The notes below the pieces were generated by a model, which worked only from the letters and a program-made list of their open reading frames with translations, ran no database searches and had not been told where the DNA came from. A stretch of 64,000 bases of DNA from Cyanobacteria bacterium SBLK (GTDB taxonomy: Bacteria; Cyanobacteriota; Cyanobacteriia; Cyanobacteriales; Spirulinaceae). The position numbers and the translations under genes were made by a program. The stretch covers positions 1-64,000 of the forward strand of contig JAGHZQ010000107.1 of assembly GCA_017746715.1 (NCBI GenBank). Direction: 5' to 3'. Positions within the stretch are counted from its first letter, which is position 1. Each line of letters begins with the position of its first letter. Shown piece after piece: positions 1 to 8,453 of the stretch.

Positions 1-211
1 GGTGGGCATTGTTGGGTTAGCGTTAAACTTACGAGCCTACGATTTTGTCTCTCAGGAGATTCGGGCGGCAGAAGACCCCGAATTCGAGACGTTCTACACC
101 AAGAACATCCTGTTAAATGAAGGTCTGCGAGCCTGGTTGGCTCCCCAAGACCAACCCCATCAAAACTTTAAATTCCCAGAGGAGGTATTGCCGCGTGGTA
201 ACGCTCTCTAG
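1..211 (+). CDS. psbD: Photosystem II D2 protein, C-terminal end (partial)
   Basis: The first 70 codons of the window read as the C-terminus of the D2 reaction-centre protein, ending in PRGNAL. The open frame runs off the left edge, so this is a 3' fragment cut by the window, not a truncated gene. D2 pairs with D1 in the thylakoid photosystem II core and binds reaction-centre chlorophylls and the QA plastoquinone. The psbC start codon lies inside this gene, the usual psbDC arrangement in cyanobacteria, which implies co-transcription and translational coupling. Confidence 0.97.
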   Translation, partial: VGIVGLALNLRAYDFVSQEIRAAEDPEFETFYTKNILLNEGLRAWLAPQDQPHQNFKFPEEVLPRGNAL

Positions 212-1580
212 TACATCTGTTGCAGGAGCGGGTCGCGATCTCGAATCGTCCGGTTTTGCATGGTGGGCGGGTAACGCCCGTCTGATCGAACTTTCCGGTA
301 AACTCCTTGGCGCTCACGTCTCCCACGCCGGATTGATCGTGTTTTGGACTGGGGCAATGACCCTATTTGAAGTTGCCCACTTCAATATTGATAAGCCCAT
401 GTACGAACAGGGCTGTATTTTGATTCCCCACCTCGCCACTTTGGGTTGGGGTGTCGGACCCGGCGGTGAAGTTGTGGATCTTTTCCCTTACTTTGTTGTT
501 GGCGTACTGCACATCATTTCTTCCGCCGTTCTCGGCTTGGGTGGAATTTATCACGCTATTCGCGGACCTGAAGTGTTAGAAGAATACTCTGATTTCTTCG
601 GTTACGACTGGGCTGATAAAAACCAAATGACCAACATTATCGGCTATCACCTCATCCTTTTGGGTTGCGGGGCCTTGCTGTTAGTGTTTAAAGCCATGTT
701 CTTTGGCGGCGTTTACGATACTTGGGCACCCGGTGGCGGAGATGTCCGGATCATCAGCAATCCAACGTTAAACCCTGCCGTTATTTTCGGGTACTTGGTG
801 AAAGCACCCTTTGGCGGCGAAGGTTGGATTGTGAGCGTCAATAACATGGAAGACATTATTGGCGGTCACGTTTGGATCGGTCTGATCTGCATCGGTGGCG
901 GCATTTGGCATATCCTCACCAAACCTTTTGCTTGGGCGCGTCGCGCTCTGGTTTGGACGGGAGAAGCCTATTTGTCTTACAGCTTGGCGGCTGTATCCCT
1001 GATGGCTTTTATCGCTTCTTTCTACGTCTGGTTTAACAACACGGCGTATCCTAGCGAATTCTACGGACCCACCAATGCAGAAGCCTCTCAATCGCAAGCG
1101 ATGGTATTCCTCGCTCGCGACCAAGCCCTCGGTGCAAATATTGGTTCTGCTCAAGGACCGACCGGTCTGGGTAAATACCTGATGCGCTCTCCCACTGGCG
1201 AAATCATCTTCGGCGGTGAAACGATGCGTTTCTGGGATTTCCGCGGCCCTTGGCTCGAGCCTTTACGCGGACCCAACGGTTTGGACTTAGACAAACTGAG
1301 AAATGATATTCAGCCTTGGCAATTGCGTCGTGCTGCGGAATACATGACTCACGCTCCTAATGGATCTCTCAACTCTGTCGGTGGCATTATCACCGAGCCG
1401 AACTCGTTTAACTACGTGAACCCTCGTGCTTGGTTGGGAACTTCTCACTTTGTTTTAGCGTTCTTCTTCTTAATCGGACACTGGTGGCATGCAGGACGCG
1501 CTCGCGCGGCGGCTGCTGGTTTCGAGAAAGGCATCGATCGCGAGACAGAACCCGTTCTTACTATGCCGGATCTCGACTAG
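195..1580 (+). CDS. psbC: Photosystem II CP43 chlorophyll apoprotein
   Basis: This is the CP43 core antenna of photosystem II, a six-helix thylakoid protein that passes excitation to the reaction centre and contributes ligands to the manganese cluster. The open frame extends upstream to 117, but I chose the GTG at 195: it follows a strong GGAGGT Shine-Dalgarno at about 181-186 and gives 461 residues with a 17-base overlap with psbD, as is typical. With this start, the GGETMRF motif puts Glu at 342 and Arg at 345; adding the 12 residues of the conventional numbering gives Glu354 and Arg357, the known oxygen-evolving-cluster residues. All conserved segments are intact. Confidence 0.98.
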   Translation: MVTLSSTSVAGAGRDLESSGFAWWAGNARLIELSGKLLGAHVSHAGLIVFWTGAMTLFEVAHFNIDKPMYEQGCILIPHLATLGWGVGPGGEVVDLFPYFVVGVLHIISSAVLGLGGIYHAIRGPEVLEEYSDFFGYDWADKNQMTNIIGYHLILLGCGALLLVFKAMFFGGVYDTWAPGGGDVRIISNPTLNPAVIFGYLVKAPFGGEGWIVSVNNMEDIIGGHVWIGLICIGGGIWHILTKPFAWARRALVWTGEAYLSYSLAAVSLMAFIASFYVWFNNTAYPSEFYGPTNAEASQSQAMVFLARDQALGANIGSAQGPTGLGKYLMRSPTGEIIFGGETMRFWDFRGPWLEPLRGPNGLDLDKLRNDIQPWQLRRAAEYMTHAPNGSLNSVGGIITEPNSFNYVNPRAWLGTSHFVLAFFFLIGHWWHAGRARAAAAGFEKGIDRETEPVLTMPDLD

Positions 1581-1613
1581 AATTTTACCGATAGTACAAT
1601 TCTAATTTGAGTT

Positions 1614-1642
1614 AAAACTCCTGCCTTCGGGCAGGAGTTTTT
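1614..1642 (+). terminator. Rho-independent terminator of psbDC
   Basis: A perfect 12-bp stem (AAAACTCCTGCC / GGCAGGAGTTTT) with a TTCG tetraloop is followed by a T run, 33 bases after the psbC stop. This is a textbook intrinsic terminator. Confidence 0.93.
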
Positions 1643-1681
1643 GCTATGGTCGTTGTTATACCAATCCGGGGAGCGATCGCC

Positions 1682-2245
1682 ATGACCGTAACAACTTATC
1701 AATGGACCATCGAACGCTACCATCAAGCCATCGAAGCGGGAATTTTTGCTCATGACTCCGTAGAATTGTTAGAAGGAGAAATTGTCGTCATGTCCCCCGA
1801 ACGAGAACCTCATGCCTATTTCAATACCTCAGTTGCCGACAATTTGAGAAGGTTATTAGGCGATCTCGTTCAAATTCGGGATGCAAAACCTATTATTCTT
1901 CCCAACAATTCCGAACCCGTACCGGATATTACGATCGCTCGACCGTTAGGCTTAGTTTATTTAGAACATCATCCCTATCCAGAAGATATTTTTTGGCTCA
2001 TTGAATTTGCAAATACGGCTTTAACTAAAGATTTAGGACGAAAGAAAGACATTTACAGCAATGCAGGAATCCCAGAATATTGGGTGGTGGATCTCAAAAA
2101 TTTACAGTTGAAGGTTTTTCGAGATTTAAACAATAATCACTATGAAACAGAATTAACGCTAACGGATGGTTTGATCGCGCCGTTAGCGTTTCCCGACGTT
2201 CGAGTTGAAGTTCGGCAATTGATGCGATCGCCCGGTACGATCTAG
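1682..2245 (+). CDS. Uma2 family (DUF820) PD-(D/E)XK nuclease-like protein
   Basis: A 187-residue member of the Uma2 family, which is greatly expanded in cyanobacteria and has a restriction-endonuclease-like fold; the biological role is not established. Visible family features are EGEIVVMSPE near residues 31-40, PDITIA with Asp82, and the core WLIEFAN...DLGRKKDIY...GIPEYWVVDL with Glu108 and a following lysine pair, so the presumed metal site looks intact. The frame is open from 1646, but ATG 1682 gives the usual family N-terminus (MTVTTYQWT). It sits just after the psbC terminator and appears to be an independent unit. Confidence 0.85.
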   Translation: MTVTTYQWTIERYHQAIEAGIFAHDSVELLEGEIVVMSPEREPHAYFNTSVADNLRRLLGDLVQIRDAKPIILPNNSEPVPDITIARPLGLVYLEHHPYPEDIFWLIEFANTALTKDLGRKKDIYSNAGIPEYWVVDLKNLQLKVFRDLNNNHYETELTLTDGLIAPLAFPDVRVEVRQLMRSPGTI

Positions 2246-2652
2246 CTCGAAGAGGAATAGCGATCGCAATTTACCAACACAACGATTATATTGAAACAGC
2301 AGCAGTGCGATCGCGGGATCGGGAAGTTTGTGCGGGTTTACCGATAATACATTGAACGGCAATGGTTTTTTCTTGACCGAGGGCAATGGTTAAAGATTCA
2401 AACTCTTCTCCGAGTTGTTCTTCGTCAGAGGGATTTTTTATGCGGATTTGCAGCTAGACCGGTTGGCGGTGCTATTGCAAGTGTTCGCTTGGTGCTGGAT
2501 GAGTTCGATGAAGCAGAAATCAACAAAAATTCCTCACAATAACCTCAACACAGATGTAGATGTCTAATCTTATAAGTATAAAGACATGACACAAATATTT
2601 CTCAGCACCTTAAAATTACGCTAATATTTGAAGCTCCCCAAAGCACTTTTCC
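2246..2652. other. Intergenic region with possible gene relics
   Basis: No intact gene is seen. Two short stretches look protein-like: on the minus strand about 2450-2275, which reads (in part) DEEQLGEEFESL and ends at a stop, and on the plus strand about 2430-2540, which reads (in part) ASVRLVLDEFDEAE before a stop. Neither has a plausible start and I do not recognise either family. They may be decayed remains of one or two genes, or chance. The last 100 bases presumably hold the ribD promoter. Confidence 0.3.
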
Positions 2653-3768
2653 ATGCTTCTACCTCAAACATTTTCACCTTTTGACTGCAATATGATGCAA
2701 CGGTGCTTGCATCTTGCCCGTCGCGCTGAAGGTTATACTTCTCCCAATCCTCTCGTGGGTTGCGTCATCGTCCGCGAGGGAAAAATTGTCGGAGAGGGGT
2801 ATCATCCTCAAGCAGGACAACCCCATGCCGAGATTTTTGCTTTGCGCCAAGCGAGAGATTTAGCAGCAGGGGCAACCCTTTACGTGAATTTGGAACCGTG
2901 CGATCATTACGGGCGCACCCCTCCCTGTAGCCGAGCGTTGATTGAAGCTAAAATTGCCAAGGTATTCGTCGGGATGGTGGATCCCGATCCGAGGGTTGCC
3001 GGGGGAGGGATCGATCGCCTGCGTCAAGCGGGAATTGAAACGATTGTAGGAGTGGAAGAGGCAGGCTGTCGCCAACTCAACGAAGTCTTTATCCATCGCA
3101 TTCTCACCCAACGACCTTGGGGCGTTTTAAAATATGCCATGACCCTCGATGGGAAAATTGCCGCGACGACAGGACATAGTGCTTGGGTGACGAATCCGCG
3201 ATCGCGCCATCGGGTTCATCGAGAGAGAGCGATCGCCGATGCCATTATCGTGGGGGGAAATACCGCGCGCAAAGACAATCCCCGCTTGACGACTCATGGG
3301 GTCTCTTCGCGCAATCCGTTGCGAGTGGTGATGAGTCGCACCCTCGATTTGCCTCGAGAAGCCAACCTTTGGCAGGTTGAGGCAACTCCTACTTTAGTGT
3401 TAACTCGAGAGAATAGCAATCCTCCCATGCGGGACTATTTGCGAGATAAAGGGGTTGAAGTGGTGGAATTGCCCGAACTCGCACCCGATGCGGCAATGCA
3501 GCACTTATACGATCGCGGTTACTCTCGCGTTTTGTGGGAGTGTGGGGGGATTTTAGCGGCTCGGGCGATTGCAACGGGGTCAGTCCAAAAAATAATGGCC
3601 TTTATTGCCCCTAAAATTATTGGTGGGAGTCATGCCCCTTCTCCCGTCGGGGATTTAGGTTTAAATCTCATGACCGATGCCTTGCCATTGGAACAAATCG
3701 AAGTCACGCAGATCGATGCCGATCTATTAATCGAAGGATATCTTTCGCGAAATTCTCACTCACAGTAA
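2653..3768 (+). CDS. ribD: Bifunctional riboflavin biosynthesis deaminase/reductase RibD
   Basis: RibD carries out two steps of riboflavin synthesis: deamination of the 2,5-diaminopyrimidine intermediate, then NADPH-dependent reduction of the ribosyl side chain. The N-terminal deaminase domain has the zinc site His58-Ala-Glu60 (PHAE) with Cys83 and Cys92 in EPCDHYGRTPPC. The C-terminal reductase domain follows from about residue 150 (VLKYAMTLDGKIA; IIVGGNTARKDNPRL; LWECGG). The length of 371 residues is normal. Its stop overlaps the start of the next small ORF by one base (TAATG), so that ORF may be translationally coupled. Confidence 0.95.
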   Translation: MLLPQTFSPFDCNMMQRCLHLARRAEGYTSPNPLVGCVIVREGKIVGEGYHPQAGQPHAEIFALRQARDLAAGATLYVNLEPCDHYGRTPPCSRALIEAKIAKVFVGMVDPDPRVAGGGIDRLRQAGIETIVGVEEAGCRQLNEVFIHRILTQRPWGVLKYAMTLDGKIAATTGHSAWVTNPRSRHRVHRERAIADAIIVGGNTARKDNPRLTTHGVSSRNPLRVVMSRTLDLPREANLWQVEATPTLVLTRENSNPPMRDYLRDKGVEVVELPELAPDAAMQHLYDRGYSRVLWECGGILAARAIATGSVQKIMAFIAPKIIGGSHAPSPVGDLGLNLMTDALPLEQIEVTQIDADLLIEGYLSRNSHSQ

Positions 3769-3983
3769 TGACCGAACCGATTCCAGTAGAAGAAGCATTA
3801 ACGATATCCCAATTTCAACGGGCTCTGAAACAAGTCGTCGAGAGCGCCGATCGCGTTGCTCTCGATCCTATTATTGCCTATCGTTTGGAAAGTATCGGTT
3901 TGGTTAAATTGCGGGGCGATCGCGCTATTCCCAGTTGCGAGTTATATCGACAGTATTTTGGCAATTTTCTCGCGATCGCCTAG
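3768..3983 (+). CDS. Small protein resembling the C-terminus of cyanobacterial AAA-like-domain proteins
   Basis: This 71-residue ORF starts on the ribD stop (TAATG). Its tail YRLESIGLVKLRGDRAIPSCELYRQYF closely resembles, from memory, the end of the large cyanobacterial AAA-like-domain proteins, which close with a winged-helix-like segment. No ATPase motifs are present, so it is either a 3' remnant of such a gene or a free-standing small protein. The clean coupling to ribD argues that it may be translated. The middle of the peptide is rich in hydrophobic heptads. Function is unknown. Confidence 0.55.
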   Translation: MTEPIPVEEALTISQFQRALKQVVESADRVALDPIIAYRLESIGLVKLRGDRAIPSCELYRQYFGNFLAIA

Positions 3984-3993
3984 AAAGATTGCC

Positions 3994-4024
3994 AAAAAAA
4001 GGATCTGGCACAATTTCCAGATCC
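3994..4024 (-). terminator. Intrinsic terminator of the 42-residue membrane peptide gene
   Basis: GGATCTGG / CCAGATCC forms a perfect 8-bp stem with an 8-base loop at 4001-4024. On the minus strand it is followed at once by seven T (4000-3994). It lies 28 bases past the stop of the minus-strand small gene and could also lie at the end of the converging ribD transcript. Confidence 0.85.
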
Positions 4025-4051
4025 CCAATTATCGATAAAATTGTAGACTTG

Positions 4052-4180
4052 CTAAACTTCCTTGCGAGTCAGCTTAATTCGCATGAGTTTATTCCGCATT
4101 ACTGCCAACAACCCATAGACAATCAACAAATAAGCTGCTGCTTCGGCAAAAATGAGTAACGATAAGTAAATCTCGTTCAT
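4052..4180 (-). CDS. Single-pass small membrane protein, 42 residues
   Basis: The peptide begins MNEIYLSLLIFAEAAAYLLI, has one strongly hydrophobic helix (about residues 4-28) and ends with a basic tail (MRNKLMRIKLTRKEV). Support for it being real: an AAGGAGAGAG Shine-Dalgarno just upstream of the ATG, and a clean intrinsic terminator 28 bases after the stop, so it is a one-gene unit. Size and topology are like the low-molecular-weight subunits of photosynthetic or NDH-1 complexes, with the basic end probably cytoplasmic. I do not recognise it with certainty and give no symbol. Confidence 0.75.
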   Translation of the reverse strand: MNEIYLSLLIFAEAAAYLLIVYGLLAVMRNKLMRIKLTRKEV

Positions 4181-4543
4181 TATCTCTCTCCTTTCTCTTC
4201 CTTGTATTAACCTTTTAGAAGGTCTTTAAGTATTCAGTTGTCTTGGAGTTTTTGTCTCTTTTGTTGTTTTCTCTCGATTGCCTCAATAAAACAGACTCGA
4301 AAAAACAGCAAAATCATTAATTCTATCTCCACGCTTTTATTATGTCATAAAAAAAAGGGAAAAAAAAGGGGTATTTGTACTGAAGCCCTATATAAGCAAG
4401 AAAATATTAAGTTGAGCGATCGCTTCGCGGGAAGTCTGCAATCTTGATATTCATTGAGTTTGCATCTATGCTGGAAAGTGAATCAACAAACATTTCGCAA
4501 AAGTAGCACTCCTTTGATAAATCCCCTGAAATCACTCACTCAT
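4181..4543. other. Intergenic region upstream of the small membrane gene
   Basis: About 360 bases lie between the small membrane gene and the end of the cyclase gene. It is AT-rich with A tracts near 4345-4370 and one HIP1 octamer. It should contain the promoter of the minus-strand small gene. I see no ORF with coding character and no clear terminator for the cyclase operon. Confidence 0.4.
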
Positions 4544-5602
4544 TTAATTTTCTACCAAAAAATAGGTTGTCATTTCTCCTTTTCCTTTAATGTAAATTCT
4601 ACCGCGTTCTTCAAAACGATAGCGATCTTGTAAGAGTCGATAGGTTGCTGGCGTCACTTGAATTTTACCGGGTAGTCCCGTAGATTCCATGCGACTGGCA
4701 ACATTTACCGCATCTCCCCACAGATCGTAACTAAATTTTTTAATGCCAATGACTCCGGCAACAACCGAACCCGTATTAATACCAATGCGAAGTTGAAAAG
4801 ATTGTTCGCTATTCCCATGAAATTTTTGAATTTCTGCCTGCATTTCTAATGCCATTTGCGCGATCGCATTGGCAGAATCCGGGCGAGGAAGAGGAATGCC
4901 ATTCACTACCATATAAGCATCACCAATCGTTTTGATTTTTTCCAAACCGTAGCGATCGGCAAGGCGGTCGAAAGCCGAGAAAATCCGATTGAGCAGATCG
5001 ACTAATTCAATAGGACGCATGCGGGAAGAGAGGGAAGTAAAATCAACAATATCGGCAAACAAAATCGTGACTTCATCAAACTGTTCCGCCAAAGATCCTC
5101 GATCTTGTTTGAGTTTTTCTGCTACGACTGCGGGTAAGATATTAAGTAAGAGGCGATCGGATTTTTCTTTCTCAATTTGTAGCGAAGCATTCTTTTCTTG
5201 AAGTTGCTGCTGGAGATTGCAAATCATTAATTGATTGTCCAATCTTGCGATAACTTCTTCAATCTGAAATGGTTTGGTAATATAGTCTACTCCCCCCACA
5301 TTAAAGGCTTTCACTTTATCAAAGACATCATCTAAAGCACTAATGAAAATAATCGGAATATTTGTGGTTTGCGGATCGGCTTTGAGATGCCTACAAACTT
5401 CATAGCCATTCATATCGGGCATCATAACATCTAAAAGAATTAAATCGGGTGGAGCACTTTTCGCAACTTTAAGAGCAAGCGCTCCATTAGGAACTTTACG
5501 AGTTTTATAACCTTGTTCGCCCAGCATGGTGGATAATAATCTTAAATTATCTGGCGTATCGTCTACTAATAAAATATCGCCTTTTGAAGAAGGATTTTTC
5601 AT
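4544..5602 (-). CDS. Response regulator with class III adenylate/guanylate cyclase output
   Basis: A 352-residue cytoplasmic protein. Residues 8-125 form a receiver with acidic pair DD (14-15), phospho-acceptor Asp58 in LILLDVMMPD and Lys in TKPF. A coiled linker (about 125-155, ending LLLNILP) leads into a class III cyclase domain. Both metal aspartates are present (FADIVDFT and KTIGDAYM), as are the substrate Lys before TIGDAY, the Asp in DLWGDAVN and the Asn/Arg of NVASRM. The enzyme therefore looks active; the Lys/Asp pair suggests cAMP. It is the last gene of a minus-strand cluster, 46 bases after the hybrid kinase, which is the likely phospho-donor. Confidence 0.92.
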   Translation of the reverse strand: MKNPSSKGDILLVDDTPDNLRLLSTMLGEQGYKTRKVPNGALALKVAKSAPPDLILLDVMMPDMNGYEVCRHLKADPQTTNIPIIFISALDDVFDKVKAFNVGGVDYITKPFQIEEVIARLDNQLMICNLQQQLQEKNASLQIEKEKSDRLLLNILPAVVAEKLKQDRGSLAEQFDEVTILFADIVDFTSLSSRMRPIELVDLLNRIFSAFDRLADRYGLEKIKTIGDAYMVVNGIPLPRPDSANAIAQMALEMQAEIQKFHGNSEQSFQLRIGINTGSVVAGVIGIKKFSYDLWGDAVNVASRMESTGLPGKIQVTPATYRLLQDRYRFEERGRIYIKGKGEMTTYFLVEN

Positions 5603-5648
5603 GGTAGTTTGAGCGAGAGAAAGATTTTACAAATAATATTTTAAATCG

Positions 5649-8453
5649 TTAAGATTCCATCATGAGTTCGGGTTTGCTTAATTCTAGGAGACGATCGAGT
5701 TGAAAATTTTCAACCAACTCGGATAGCGGTATTGCTAAATTTTGATAGGCAGGATCGAGATGTTGAATGAGAGCTATCATTTCTTCGTCATCGGCACGAC
5801 TAGCAGCTTCGTAAAATTGTTGTCGCCAGAGAGGGGGTAAATGAGAAAAACTTTGCGGATTTAAAGAAATTTTTTCCTCATCGAGAATAGTGTTGCGTTC
5901 GGGTTCGGGTTCGGTTTCTATTTCGTCTTCAGCATAAATAAACTTTGCTCCAAGATGTTTGCTCATGCGATCGCACAACTCTTCGATGCGAAACGGCTTG
6001 CGAATAAAATCATCGCATCCTGCGGCTAAAACGTTTGCTTTTTCTGACTCAAATGCACTGGCCGTCACTGCGACGATCGCCACTCGCTTTCGGTTTCCTT
6101 CCAAAGCCTCGCGATCGCGAATGATGCGAGTCGCTTCGTAACCGTCCGCGATCGGCATCCGCATATCCATCCAAATTAAATCCGGCTGCCATGTTTCCCA
6201 AAGAGCGATCGCATCTTTACCATTTTCTGCTTCTTGAATTTCAATGTTTAGAGGTTCTAATATTTGTCGGAGAACCAAACGATTTTCCCATTTATCATCG
6301 GCAATAATCATGCGATAAGACTGTCCCGACGCTAAAGCGATCGCGGTTTTTCGAGTGGTTTCCGGTTTGATTGCCTCGGCGGTCGTTTCTCGCAAGGGAA
6401 TTGTAAAATAAAATCGAGTTCCCCGTCCCACCTGACTTTCCACCTTCAAATCCCCCCCCATTAATTGTAGGAACTGGCGACCGATTGGCAATCCCAAACC
6501 CGTTCCTTCTCGAGAACTGCGTCCGGTTTCTGTCTGGACAAAAGGCTTAAACAAAACATCTAATTCTTCTGAACCAATCCCCGGTCCGGTATCTCGAACC
6601 TCAAATTTGAGGTGATGAATTAAAGAAGGAGTTAATAACTGGTGACTGGTAACTGATAATCGGACTTCTCCCTTTTCAGTGAATTTAATGGCATTACCGA
6701 GCAAATTAATGAGAATTTGGCGCAGTTTACCCCGATCGCCTTGAATATATTGAGGGATGTCCGGCGATCGCTGCATTTGAAATGATAATTTTTTGTTGGC
6801 AGCTTGCAATTGTAAGAGCTTGAACAAACAATCGAGAAGATGATAGAGATCGAAACTTTCGATATTCAATGTCGTGCGTCCGGCTTCAATTTTTGACATT
6901 TCCAGCACGTCGTTGATTAACTCGAGGAGATGTTCCCCACTGCGACTAATAATCTTGAGATGTTCTCGATGCTTGCTGTCAAGATCGCGATCGCGTTCTA
7001 TCACTTGCGTAAATCCCAAAATAGCATTGAGAGGCGTTCGCAGTTCGTGACTCATATTCGAGAGAAAAATACTCTTGGCACGATTGGCTGCTTCTGCTTT
7101 ATGGCGTGCTTTTTCAGCCATTTCAATACTTTCAGCCAGTTGAGCAGTTCGTTCTTTGACTTTTTCTTCTAAGTGGCGATTGAGTTCTTGCAATTCCAGT
7201 TCTGCTTTTTCGCGTTCGCGCAACGCGGCTTGTCGTGCGCTAATATCCTGTAAAAAAACGGAAAATCCCGATCCTTGGGGATAAACTCGAATCTCGAACC
7301 ACCGTTGCAAATGGGGGTCGTAAGATTCGAGAGTAACAACCCCCGTATTTTCACCAATGACCTTGCGACTGAGGGGACAGCAAAGGATTTCGGGAACGGC
7401 AAATACGTCTAAAAAGTTATGTCGATACAGTTCTTTTAAAGGACGTTTTAATAAAATTGCTGCTTGAGGATTAGCGTAGGTAATATGACTTTGGAGATCG
7501 ATCGTGAGAAACGCATCGGTAATACTTTCGAGAATATCGACAGTACGACGGTTGGCCCGTTCAAAACGACGAACGATCGACCAAGTCAGAAAAAGAATAA
7601 TTAATAACAGCCAACTATAAGTATAAAATCGATAGCGATTGGCCTGTTGAATTGACTCGCGAGTATAATTATTGTAGGTTATTTCTAATGTTTTACTGGT
7701 GCGATCGGTCGGGTGAACTAATAACGTTTGAACGAGGCGATCGAGAGCGGGTTTGTAGTGCAGAATGATCTCGCCATGCCGCACGGTAAGCTGGATGAGT
7801 TTTTGGTATTCGCGATCGCTAATTTGACCGTTGAGGTCGAGAAGGGTATCTAAATTGCCGCGCACGATCGGTTCTAAGGTTTTATCAGCACTGAGATTAT
7901 AAAGTAATAAATTTTGTAATAATTCATCCAGAGTTAGTAAGACCATGCGATCGTTTTCTCCAAAATTAGCATCATTGGCGATGCGCTGAGAAATATCTTC
8001 AACTAATGTAGGAAGGTAGCGTAAAGAATTTTTGAGAATGGCATTTTCAGATTTGAATTGCTCGATCGTCTGTTCGCGATCGTCCAAAAGTGTCTGATTT
8101 GCCGCCAATAATTCCCCGATCTCTTGTTTCCCCACAGTTTTGATAAAGGTAGGGATTGCTTTTAATTCTCGTTGCAGGGACTTGAGGGTTTTAATTTGCT
8201 TCGTCAGGCTATCGTAAGAAACTAACACTTCATAACGGGTTCGTAAAACATCTTGATTAAATTTTGCATACTGTTCTTGTTGGCGAATTAAAGCATTTTG
8301 ATAGGATTGATTTGTCGTAAAATCAATTGAATTACTTTTTCTAAATAGCCAGAATAAAATGAGAAAAGCGGCGGCAAATCCTACCCCAAACAAAAGATAT
8401 TGACCTTTGAGAGCGATCGCTCTTCTCCGATATATATTTCCCCTATTTTTCAT
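5649..8453 (-). CDS. Membrane hybrid histidine kinase (sensor-PAS-HisKA-HATPase-receiver)
   Basis: A 934-residue sensor kinase. A transmembrane helix (about 18-38) and a second one (about 280-297) bracket a helical extracytoplasmic sensor of roughly 240 residues. Then come a PAS domain (about 305-415), a coiled coil, HisKA with His469 in SHELRTPLNAIL, and HATPase (DTGPGIG; GTGLGLPI). A receiver with Asp763 (WMDMRMP) follows. The C-terminal 100 residues are helical and acidic with no obvious phosphotransfer histidine. Its ATG overlaps the stop of the peroxidase gene by four bases, so the two are translationally coupled. This hints that the kinase senses something tied to peroxide or redox state in the periplasm. 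Confidence 0.93.
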   Translation of the reverse strand: MKNRGNIYRRRAIALKGQYLLFGVGFAAAFLILFWLFRKSNSIDFTTNQSYQNALIRQQEQYAKFNQDVLRTRYEVLVSYDSLTKQIKTLKSLQRELKAIPTFIKTVGKQEIGELLAANQTLLDDREQTIEQFKSENAILKNSLRYLPTLVEDISQRIANDANFGENDRMVLLTLDELLQNLLLYNLSADKTLEPIVRGNLDTLLDLNGQISDREYQKLIQLTVRHGEIILHYKPALDRLVQTLLVHPTDRTSKTLEITYNNYTRESIQQANRYRFYTYSWLLLIILFLTWSIVRRFERANRRTVDILESITDAFLTIDLQSHITYANPQAAILLKRPLKELYRHNFLDVFAVPEILCCPLSRKVIGENTGVVTLESYDPHLQRWFEIRVYPQGSGFSVFLQDISARQAALREREKAELELQELNRHLEEKVKERTAQLAESIEMAEKARHKAEAANRAKSIFLSNMSHELRTPLNAILGFTQVIERDRDLDSKHREHLKIISRSGEHLLELINDVLEMSKIEAGRTTLNIESFDLYHLLDCLFKLLQLQAANKKLSFQMQRSPDIPQYIQGDRGKLRQILINLLGNAIKFTEKGEVRLSVTSHQLLTPSLIHHLKFEVRDTGPGIGSEELDVLFKPFVQTETGRSSREGTGLGLPIGRQFLQLMGGDLKVESQVGRGTRFYFTIPLRETTAEAIKPETTRKTAIALASGQSYRMIIADDKWENRLVLRQILEPLNIEIQEAENGKDAIALWETWQPDLIWMDMRMPIADGYEATRIIRDREALEGNRKRVAIVAVTASAFESEKANVLAAGCDDFIRKPFRIEELCDRMSKHLGAKFIYAEDEIETEPEPERNTILDEEKISLNPQSFSHLPPLWRQQFYEAASRADDEEMIALIQHLDPAYQNLAIPLSELVENFQLDRLLELSKPELMMES

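Noticed and set aside
4238..4447. 69-codon plus-strand frame in the intergenic region
   Set aside because: Cys/Phe-rich start and Lys/Gly tracts are typical of untranslated AT-rich DNA; there is no ribosome site.
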